A DNA stretch of 64,000 nucleotides, from NCBI RefSeq assembly GCF_014898815.1, contig NW_026515504.1:434001-498000 (forward strand), in the 5' to 3' direction. The notes under the pieces were generated by a model. That model worked only from the letters and a program-made list of their open reading frames with translations, was not told the DNA's origin and did no database searches. This stretch comes from Panonychus citri (Eukaryota; Arthropoda; Arachnida; Trombidiformes; Tetranychidae). The translations under genes were made by a program, and so were the position numbers. Shown one piece after another: positions 28,901 to 41,165 of this stretch (its first letter is position 1; the number at the start of each line of letters is the position of its first letter).

Positions 28901-31900
28901 TTGAGTATGTGCCGTAGAACAGTTGACCTATCACCATGATTTTTGTTTGTACAATCAGCACAATCAGTAGAGGAACAAAGAGCTTGAGTACCTGCTGGTT
29001 TACCCCCCAATTTAACGATTTCCAATTTTTGTCTTGTTAGCCACCACATTTTCATAATTTTCGACTTGTTTCGAACTGATCACCTGGTAAATGCATGGAA
29101 AGGTGTTCTTTTGTTTGGCCTTGTCTTTCTAATTTACGTTTGTTTTTCATCACAGATTAAAGAAGATTAAAGAAGTAATAGTTTTCCTGTAAGTTAAAAT
29201 AAATAAAAGAGATAGATCAGGTAAGATAGGGAGAAAAACTGTATCAAACTATATTTGTCTCACTTGGTATAAAAAATCATTAAGAAAACAACAGAAGTTG
29301 GTATTAATTTATTGTAAAATTAACTATTGAGTGAATGAGAATAAAAATTAATTTGAATAACTATTATTACCGTGATGACATTATATGTATAAATACAGTA
29401 TTGAACAACGCTTTTTTCAGTTACTTAAGCTATTTTCAGTTACTTAAGCTATTTAGACGTGCGTTGATGACTAACTATAATGTGAGATATGATCCACGGA
29501 TTATGAATCGTAAGTCTGACTTTGAAATAAAGCTATTTTTTGTAACTGTCTTATACCTTAGCTTTGATGAGCTTGTACTGGAGCAGTTGATGGTTTGAAT
29601 GGTTTCTCAATTGTTTTCAATAAGATCATTTTTCAATATCCAAATCAAGCACTGAATTACCATGGCAGTTGTAGTAATGGGTCTTGGCAACGTTTCACCC
29701 ATCAACTCACTGTTTGTACACTTACACCAAGTTAATGAGCGATGGCATGAAAATGTTGAAGCCTTGTTGATGATGAATTATTATTTCAAGCCTTTTGTTT
29801 GGGCTGAGGACATAATTTATTTGTTAAACTAATGAAAATTTGAATGTAAAAAAGTAACGTGTTTTGATCAAATGATTGCTTAAATTGTTATTAAATTTTA
29901 AAATGGGCGGTTAGATTTGGCATCTGGCCGAATACTAATGCAAAATGTTTTAAAAAATGCTCGATTAGATTTGCATCTGGCCAAATAGTCATGCATTATT
30001 TTTTAAATGGTCTGTTAGATTTGGCATCTGGCCGAATACTAATGCAAAATGTTTTAAAAAATGCTCGATTAGATTTGGCATCCGGACAAATAACAATCAT
30101 TTTTTTTAAATGGGCGGTTAGATTTGGCATCTGGCCGAATACTAATGCAAAATGTTTTAAAAAATGCTTGGTTAGATTTGGCATCTGGCCAAATACTCAT
30201 GCATCATTCTTTGCTAAAATGGTCGGTTAGATTTGGCATCTGGCCAAATACTCATGCAAAATGTTTTAAAAAATGCTCGATTAGATTTGGCATCTGGCCA
30301 AATACTCATGCACCATTCTTTAATAAAATTGGCGGTTAGATTTGACATCTGGCCAAATACTAATGCAAAATGTTTTAAAAAATGCTCGGTTAGATTTGGC
30401 ATCTAGCCGTATAATAATGCATTATTTTTGAAAAAAATGGTCGGTTAGATTAGGTTGGTTAGGTTTGTTTATTTTGTTGAATGCACAAATTCTCAACCCT
30501 TCAATTACATTCGGCATCTGGCCAGAAGCACATGCACAGTGTTTCAAAAATGGTCGGTTAGATTAGGTTGGTTAGGTAGGTTTGTTTATTGTGTTGAATG
30601 CACAAATGCACAACCTATGTATTACAAAAACGTGTCTCAAATGAAACAGTCTATATAAAAAATGGCCGGTTAGATTCGGCATCCGGACAAATCACAATCA
30701 TTTTTTTTAAATGGTCGGTTAGATTTGGCATCTGGCCAAATACTCATGCATCATTCTTTGCTAAAATGGTCGGTTAGATTTGGCATCTGGCCAAATACTA
30801 ATGCAAAGTGTTTTAAGAAATGCTTGGTTAGATTTGGCATCTGCACGAATACTCATGCATTTTTTTAAATGGTCGGTTAGATTTGGTTGGTTAGGTTTGT
30901 TTATTTTGTTGAATGCACAAATTCTCAACCCTTCAATTACATTCGACATCTGGCCAGAAGCGCATGCACAATGTTCTAAAAATGGTCGGTTAGATTTGGC
31001 ATCTGGCCGAATACTCGTGGACTATTTTTTTTAAAAAAGTTCTGTTAGATTAGGTTGGTTAGGTAGGTTTGTTTATTTTGTTGCATGCACCAATTCTGAA
31101 CCCTTCAATTACGAAAATGTGCCTTACATAGGACGGTTAATATAAAAATGCTCAATATCATTTGGTGTCTGGCCAGAAGTGCATGCATAATTTTGCAGTA
31201 ATTGTTCGGTTAGATTTTCCATCTTGCCAAATACTCATGCACAATGTTTCAAAAAAATGCTCGGTTAGATTTGGCATCTGGCCAAATAGTCATGCATTAT
31301 TTTTTTTAAATGTTCTGTTAGATTTGGCATGTGGCTATGGATAAAATACTCATGGATTATTTTTTAAAAAATGGTCGGTTAGATTAGGTTGGTCAGGCAG
31401 GTTTGTTCATTCAAATGAATGCACAAATTTTTATCGCATCAATTAAGGAATATCTGCCCTACATAGGACAATCAATAAAAAATGGGAGGTTACATTTGGC
31501 ATCTGGCCAAATACGCGTGCACAATGGTTTAAAAAATGGTTTATTAGATTGGGTTGGCATCTGGCCAAATAACCGTGAATGCCGTTTTTAAAAAAATGTG
31601 CAATTTCAGTTTTAAAATGATTTGGGATCCGGCCAAATACACGTTCAAATTGTTTTTTGCAAAGTGGTCTGTTAGATTATGTTGGTTAAGTAAGTTTGTT
31701 TTTTGATGAACGCATAAGTTCTCAATCAATTAATATTATAAATGTTTGCTTAACATTGGCATAATTTACTCTAAAACCATGTTATCATTCTCATTATTTC
31801 GTGTTTATGAATGCAAACGGGATATTTGTGCAATACACCTACCGGACAACAGATTGCTATATGAAAAGATCATGTTGAACACGAAGGTAAAATAGCATAG

Positions 31901-33834
31901 AAGTAAATAGCTTCATGTAAAAAGTTCATCATCATTACAATCATGTTAGCGATCATATTAACAGAAAAGTTAGTATACTTTTTTTTTCTCTGCTTACCAT
32001 CTCTCTATCTATTCTTCGAATTATGAAAAATTCGAAGAATTCTTAGAGCAAGAGTTATAAATCGAGAAAAATTGTTTTGGCTGCTAAATGATCAGGTGAT
32101 GTGAATACTTTGAGTGTATGTGATATATTTGTTTCGATATGGTTACTGGGAATTGTAAGAAGGTAAAAAAGACTAAACTGAGAGCATAAATATGAGGATG
32201 AAGGAAAAATGAAGGAAAAATGAAGGTTACTCATACCATCATACAATAAAGGTGGTAAATAGAGTGTAAAAAGGCGACAAAAGTTAAAAGCATTAAAATC
32301 TTGTGGATATTATTAATAAGTTTCTAGTGAAAATACGTTTCAAACTTATCTTTTACAGTAATTCCGAGAAACAGCAAAGGTAATTTAGTAGAAAAAAATT
32401 CACTGATTTTGTCAATATTTCTACTGCTTTTTTTGCTTCATCAGCTGATGAACAATCTTCCGATTAGATATTAGTTAGTGTCTGAAATACTTGACAATCA
32501 ATAGTCATTCACACATATACACAGTCAAATAGAAAACTCTTATTATAAAAGAGTAATAAAAATGTTAATTGTTATCAATTAAATATAAGTAATCACATAG
32601 ATCAGTAAGTTAACCTATTTCACAATAATTCAATTAATCAAGTGTTTAAGGTTTTGAGATTGGCAACAATTAACTGGAAAAGTCAACGTTGTTAACGACA
32701 AATATCGTTGGTCCATTTGATTAGTCCATTGGTCAGTGATTGTGCCAGTTTCATGTGGCATTGATACCAAAAATAAAGATGATGATAAAAATATCGAAGG
32801 AGAAGAACAAAAAACCGAGTTCATTTATCAAACTAATATTATCATTGGAAGGAAAATGCTTAGAACATCGAAAATACTCTTTTTTTATCATCATCATCTT
32901 TTACTTTATCTTTCCTTCTCGGGATGTTTCTTGTCTTCATCTTGATATTTCTTTTATTATATTTCTTGCTCGTTTTTTCTTTGTTATTTTCTGCTGATGC
33001 TCTGTACGTCTAAATGTCCATACTGTCGATGGTCAATCTCTTTTTTCCAAGATAAGTTTACTCAACCAAATCTTAATTAACGTCAAAAAGGTTAACTATT
33101 GATGTTCATTTCATCCTCATGTTCACTTTGTCAACCATCACCAAAGCCAATATCATCTTCATCAATCGGATTTTTCATTTTCTTCTGTCTATTAGGGAAA
33201 AAGGTGAAATTAATAAAGAGATGACGAGATAAAGAATCGCTAATTAGCTGTAAATTTTACTTGACTAGTTCTTCACGGGATCTAATACAGAAGATTGAAA
33301 TCAATTCATTTCTTTTGGCTGGATTTGTTGATTATAATCAGTGAAGCAATCAAATATCATTTATATAATCAGAATGCAAAAAATTATCAAGAAATTATCA
33401 TAGCTTAGTAATCAGTATGATGATGATAAGTATGTTAAATTAAATGAAAGTAAATGTTGGGATGAAACAATAATTTGATGCTTTGGGCTACAATTGAATT
33501 TGAAAATTGAATTGAAATGTAAACTGAATATGAATAAAAAAGAGTTTCTTCACTTTTCAATATAAATAACTAAAAAAAGGGATAACATGATAACAATTTA
33601 ACTCTGTTATTTATTATATCTTGAAATTGAATCAGAAATTGAAACATAATGAAAAGAACTTAAGTAAATGTATTCAAAGAAATTTAAAGGTTTACATTGA
33701 ATTTAGAGAAGGGAAAGAGTAACAAAAAAAATCCCATAGACATTTAACTTTAATGACAATTTATCTTGAGAGCATTTAGTAGAAATGAGAAGATGAAATT
33801 GACTGAAGAGAGGAAGAGATGGAAAATATAGATA

Positions 33835-33868
<34 letters not shown>

Positions 33869-34023
33869 CAAATAAAGAGTAGGAAGGGATGAGGATGGAG
33901 CGAGAGGTGGAGGATGTTGACTTCTTACTCAATGACTTTTTGCTATGTAAGGTTAAACGTTTAGACGATTAGCATTCTTATCATCGACTATGTACTTTGT
34001 ATTGTATGTGAATAGAAATTTTG

Positions 34024-34063
<40 letters not shown>

Positions 34064-37000
34064 GAAGAAAAGAAGCGGGAATGTTGAGAAAGAGTGAAAA
34101 AGTTCTGAACAAAAGGAAATGAAAAAAGATTGTGAACATCGATCCACATCACTACTATTCTTTCACTTGAATTCATCTCTTATCAACTATTTTTCTTAGT
34201 TCGTTGATTATATTTGCCTTATCTTTTTTTTTCTTTCATTATCATCCCAACATTCACATCTTCATAATCAGTATCATGCCAGTATTCATCGGAGAAAGAA
34301 AAAGGGACTTTTTCTATTACTCTTTCAAATTCTCTCTGTTTCTTTTTCCCCTTTGATAACCAACAACTTTGATGAATATGAATAAAATATTAGTATCAAC
34401 ATCATTTGAGAGTAATATTTTCTGCCAATATTATCGAATCGTTCAATTCTCATCTTTTACCTATTCTAAACTGATTTATAGCTAATCAGAGTAACGGTAA
34501 ACTGGAGTAAGAAGATAGTGAGATTGAATGCTGAGTTTGCAAAAAGTAAATCTTCATTTGATTATGAAAATTAAATGATCGGAAAAGGAAAATGAATAAA
34601 ACCGATTGCAATCATTTCTTTAACCTTGTTAATCTAATGATTTAGATCTCATCTTCTCAATTTTGTCGTTCTTTTTATTTCCTCATCTTCCATCTTTTCT
34701 CTTAATCTGTCATCCGTCTCATTCTAAGATCCAATTCTTACTATTTATTCACCTTTCTCTAAGCCCCATGTATCCATATCATTCAGTTTCCATTGATACT
34801 TATCCTTACTCTCTTATTACTCATCTACTTTGCATCCAATTCACAACCAAATTCAATTACCAATAGCAACTCATACATGTATAAGGAAAGAAAGACAGAA
34901 AATATCTTCTTTCAATTTAACCTTTCTCTTCCTCCTTCTCAATGAGATACCATATGAGAATAGAAAAAAAAAATTATCATCCTCTTTCCATTTTTTTCTT
35001 CATCTTCTCTTTCATTACTATCTTTCGTTTTCTTCCACAAAGAAACAGTTATTCTGTCCCATCGTCATTGTCATCCTCATCTCCATCTTCATCTTTCATC
35101 TCAATTTCCTTTATCATCATTTTCTCCCTTCAGCTCTTTTTATATTTTTATATTTTTAAATTCATATGTATCATCATCATCATTCTTATCATTCTGTCTT
35201 CTCAATCCCTCCCTTTAAGTTACCAGATTTTGTAAGACAATTTAAAAGGAATCTTTTGTCATAAATCTCATTTCTCTCATCATCATCTTTTTATCTTCTT
35301 CTCAGTATCTTCCTCATCCCTTTTTCTTGAATCAGGAAAAGAAAATTGTCATTCTAATCATTCTAATCATCATCCCTTAATCATCATTTCTTATTTCTTT
35401 ATTACTTTTTATCTTCATCCTTTACTTTTTTCCAGGTCAATCAAAAGTAATTAGTCTTTTTCTCCTACAAATCAGATTCCAAAATCAACTTTCCTAATGA
35501 ATTGACCTTTACCACCACAAGTTTGAGCACAATATTACTCATGATATAATCCCTCCCATCTTAATGGATCAACAAACATCATTAATAAATAATTAAAATG
35601 ATTGCAATTAATATTCATCCATATTCATTGAGATTAACTCATATGCTCAAATGGATTAAATAATGTTGATAGTATTTGAAACAAAGTTAACTAACAAGTA
35701 TTAAATGTTGATCTCAATTTTCTAGTGATTTTGATAATTAGTGAAAATCAAAAAGTGTCACAAACAAACAAACAAAAAGATAATCATTTAAGCTTTTGTC
35801 ATCTAGATGATTATGTTTACTAATAATTGGAAAGGTAAATTTTTTGGTTTGAGCGATGATGGAATTAATCAATTGAAACAACATTTAACTACTATTATAA
35901 TGTTTAATCCTTTTCTCTGATTCTAATGGGAATTAAAATATAACTAACTAATAGTAAAATCCTTGGAATGGCTTAAACGACTCATTAAACTCGAACATAA
36001 ATCATCCTCATCATCTTCATCTTCATCACCCTCATCAACTAATTTCAAAGCTCAAACAATAAACTTTTTTTCCCCTCTCATTTGTCTTTGTTTCTTTGCC
36101 AACAAATTGTCATCCTCATCTTTATCCCTTCTCCTTATCTTCACTGTTCATCATCACCATCATCTTCATCTTCTTTAACTTGACAAAGTCCTGCAAAGAA
36201 TAAACTTTTAATGCCTTTTACTTTTGCAAAGAAATGACTTGATGATGATGATGATGAAAATGAAGATGATGATGATGGTGATGGTGATGGTGACGGGTGG
36301 TGGGTGGGGTAGGGTGTTGATAATGATGACGGATAAGAGATTGGTTTTACTTGAAATCCTCTGAAAGTGTAATCATTGTTGGATCAACTTGAAATCAACT
36401 CATTCCAATAACTGTAAACCTTAATTCATTTATAAATCTTTTCAATTCCTTTCGTGCTGATTACTTGATTGTTTTCACCATTCCAACAGTAACACATATC
36501 AATTAAATTACTATTACTTAATCCTCAACCCATCATGATAACTATTATTTATGATTACCTGACATTAACTGTAAAACTTGTCGCATTTAAAATGTCTGAT
36601 CAAATCTCTTAATCAAAATCCGTTAATTCACTTTCTCGAATCATGATTAGATTACAAAATCGATAATTAAATCAATAGAAAGAAACAAAACTGCAAAACA
36701 AGACTATTTTCAATTTATTCATTTAATCTAATCAATTACCTTTTCTATTCTTTCAATTTAAATATTACCATTTAATTACAATTAGATTAATTGAGAGAGA
36801 GAGAGAAGAGGAAAAAATCGTTTCCATGATTTTTGGTGACATTTTTTTTCCTTATCATTTTGTAGTCTCCCGGTTAATGTCTATTAAGTTATTGCTTCAG
36901 ATATTTCAAGTTATATAATAACATCATCATCATCTCACAAAACTCATCATCTTTATCATGAACATCGCCATCATCATGAGCATTATCAGAATCTTTCAGA

Positions 37001-38661
37001 ATTTGGAAAAAGATAGATGAAGAAATAAAACTAACATCAAAATTAAGTGAAAAAAGTTCTGTAAAAAAAAGAGGAAGAGGTAAAAACAACTGAGACTGAC
37101 ATTGAATGTGATATAATAATTGAAATTGTCACACTAACTGAGTGAGATGAAGATGAAGATGAAGATGAAGCATGAGGATGTGGGTGGGATGTGTGATGAA
37201 CAAGTAAAACTTGAACGATAACATTGAAAATGATGTTGATGAAAATGAAGTCTCTAGATGATGAAAGATATTTGGTAAAAGAGAATAAGAAAAGTATAAG
37301 ATATTGTTCATCTATGGAGATGATTTCATGGAATATCATCTTGATCTCTTCAAATGTAGAAAGAAAAAAAAGGGAAAAATGTTCTAACCTCAAAAGATAT
37401 CAGATACAAAACTCTTTGCATTCATCTTCACCTCGATCTCCATCACAATCATCTTCATCATCTTCACCTTCTAAATCCTCCATCTTTTAGTTTTCTTTCT
37501 TATTCTTGCTCCATCATCAACATCCCAAAGTAACTCATTAAAACATCTCACGAACTTGAAACAGTTTCATGATGATCATGATTAGGATGATTATGATGTT
37601 ACTGTTGATGATGATGATAAACATCATCATCATGATTATCAGATGATAAAAGTTCATGTTCCAACCTTATAAAAACAAAAATGAATAAATAGTTTACATT
37701 GAGTATCTTTAGGATCAATAAATATCAGGAATAAGCTCAGTTAAAGGAGTGGGTTTGATAAATTTCATTGGCGATCAAAATTCAGAGGATGATTAACAAG
37801 TGAGAGATTGAGTTAGACAAAAAAGTGAGAGTGGGAGAGAGAGAGAGAGAAAAAGTCAAAATAATAATACTGGAAATGTGTAAAAGATGAGGATGAAGAT
37901 GAGATTACAGTTTAATAATAGTTTATCTGTTATGATGAAATTTGATCTAATATTTGGATGGTGAGAAATGTTAACTGTAAATTATTGTCAATATTTTTAC
38001 CGGAACAAGAAAAGATGATGACAAAATTGCAGCCATTCTTTGGGTCGAGTCCATTTTTCATTTGGAACCATAATCTTCCCCATTATCAGCACCTTATCAT
38101 CATGACTTTTTTTTCTGTTTTCTTCCAAATGATAGTATAATTGAAAGATAAACTTTTCTTCGTGCAATCGTGTTAACTATGAAAGATGGGACAAAATCTT
38201 TGTTTTTATCTTCTCAGAATTCAATGGACATTTAGGATCATGATAAAGTACATTTAAAGAAAAGCAAAGGTGATGATGATACTGGTATGTAATAAAGAGG
38301 TAAATTGAGTATGGAAGGCATGAATTAAAACAGCTGATCTTGCAAGAAATTTTTTGGGTGTGAGGAATGAGAATGAATATAAACAGTGAAAGGGTTGGAT
38401 GGTGGGTGATGATTTGGGAGGAACATGAATCTTTGTGTTACTATCATAGATTTATCATGAGTAATGAGAGTGAAAATGATGACAATCATGATGATGGTGA
38501 TGATGAGATGATACAAAGTCACGAAAAAATTATAGAGAGAGAAAGAGAAAGAGAAAGAGAAAAGAAAGGGGAAAATGTAAGATGGATACGAAACTGTAAG
38601 GTGATCAAATAATAAGTGATGCTTTTGACAATATTGACTTCAAATGAAATCAATGGGAAGA

Positions 38662-38692
<31 letters not shown>

Positions 38693-38884
38693 TATGATGA
38701 TGATCATCGACATAAGAGGATTCGAGTAAAAACAAGAACCTTGAAATGTTCTAAGCCCATTCTAGAAATCATTGTGCTGAGCATGTGTCTGAAAGGAAGA
38801 AAAAATTTCCACTTCGATTGATATTATCATTTCGAAGGGTGAGTTATCTCCTCTTCCATTCTCGATTTTTTCTCCTTCTCTCTG

Positions 38885-38924
<40 letters not shown>

Positions 38925-41122
38925 CTTTCCCTAGTTCATCCTCATCTCTTTCTCTTTTTCCTACTTTTTTTTCGATTGAACAAAATCGATACTTTCGAAG
39001 GACATCGAATTGTCAACAGAATATATCAGTTCAATCGTCCATGTTATCCGTCTCTCTCCTCACCCTTCTTTGCATCTATTTGCTCAATGGTAAAATCCAA
39101 AGTTGATAGAAAAAGATAAGAAGATGAGGATAAGAGGGATGATGAGAAATAAGAGAGAGAAAATTAACCAAAACATGGAATAAGAAGTAAGAACTTTGCA
39201 AAAAGATGACAGAGAATGAAGATGATAAAATGGGAGAGACAAATCTTCTTGATGTGCTTGAGATATTTTGAAAAATGTGATATCTCATGAAATGAACAGA
39301 TAAAAAGGATAAAATTCTGTATGAAAAAAAGAAGAAGAAGAAATGACAAAGAACGAACTCAAATTCAGTTTCAAGAATCTTAAGCTTTTCACCAAAGAGT
39401 AAAAAAGAAAATGATAAAAGAAAAACATTTTACCTTCTTCGTCCTATTTGATAACTTTTCTATTATCTCTTTTTTTATCCTCATCTTTTCATCGTCATGA
39501 ACCAGACAAAAGTCCAAACATGATACATAATTTTACCTTAATCATTTTGATCTTGAAATTTATCATCTCTCACAATTGTCGATTAACTTTCAAGGGAAAA
39601 CTTTGTCCATTCTATTGTTGTCTTTTTTCAACCTCGATTCAATTTTATCGAACAATAATAATAAGAATGTTAACCGATCACTGATTATCTTCATCGTCAT
39701 CATCATCATCATCATCATTGCCATGAAAGCAAATTAACATTCTGAGTATCATCTTGAACTTTATCACTTATTACACATGATTAAGAGAGTTAATTCAAAT
39801 CAATTATCAGCACGAAAACCAATCAGATAAAGTAACTGTAATGATAACGTTAATGATATCTACTATCAACAATTAACTCGACTTTAACTCATATAATTAA
39901 CCATTAGCTTTAAGCTGAGGCTTAATTGTCATTCTCAATTCAATCAACATCATAATGATAATAATAACTGGCATGTTATCAGTTGGACAATTTAACTGAT
40001 TATACAATTAAAAGGATCCAAAGATTAATCATGAAACAAGAAAACAAATTTACAACAATTAAAATGGTAAATTGTTGATCAAAATTCAATCCTTGATTAT
40101 ATCAACTATTATACTTAAATTGTTCAAATGATAAAATAGCAAAAAAAAATTTAGCTAACTAACTATTTCCAATAAAAACAATCAAGACTAACAATCAACA
40201 CTCTGAAAGTTGATTGAAAACAAAAAGTTTTGTTTAATTGTATTCTTAAGGATAACTTTAATTGTTGACTATTAATATTATCCTTTTTGGTTAATATTAT
40301 TTATGACTAATTAACAGAAAAGCAATATAATTGATCCGGATAATTAAGCTCGGTTTATATTGTAAATATGATTTATAAAGATAAAGTTAATCCATGTTAA
40401 CAATTGTATTAATCAGTCTGTAGTATTTAAAATTAATCAATTGTTTCTTTTGGTGGTTTATTACACAATTTAATTCAAAGAAATGAATTTAATAAATGAT
40501 TAACTTGGATTGTTGAATAAAATATAATAGATTAGCAATTAGACTTGAAGAGAGAGTAAATTTTTGTTTTAAAATGTAATCATAATTCAAGTTAATGGTG
40601 TTAATCTGATGGTGAGGATTAAATGATAAACCATAATAATGTTACTTAGATACAGATAATAACTTTGTTACATTGATGAGGTTATTATTTTGTCTCTGAG
40701 CCAGAAAATAATATCATCTCGTTGTTTTTTTATTACCATCAACTAATTGAGGTTGGTGTAAACACTTTTATATCATCATTATCATGTATCCTTATCATCA
40801 TCATCAACATCATTATCATGGTTATTATTGTTATCACATGTTTAGATTTCAAATCTCATCAAGATTAACTAGAAAGAAAAATTTTCACCTCTAACTATTA
40901 AAGTCTATCTACAGACAATACTAATCAGAATTGATTATTATTGTTATTATTCATCATGATGATCAACACTGATTAGGTAAATAATAATAAGAGTTGTATT
41001 AGGATTAGATGATTATTTGATTTTCACCTGAAAATCTGTTGATTATTTCAAGTATTCTGAGTAGATTTGATTTAAGTTATTGCTAAATTGTTGTCTATTA
41101 TTACTAATAAATCCTTTTGTTT

Positions 41123-41165
<43 letters not shown>

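Noticed and set aside
29991..30402. Overlapping 60-80 codon frames with a repeating peptide (RFGIWPNTHAK and similar) on both strands
   Set aside because: They arise because the satellite unit of 54 bp is a multiple of three. Every frame stays open for a few units, and none has a start context or conserved motif.
29895..31700. CRISPR array
   Set aside because: The repeat is eukaryotic satellite: the spacers are also repeated, the units vary, and no cas-like gene exists.
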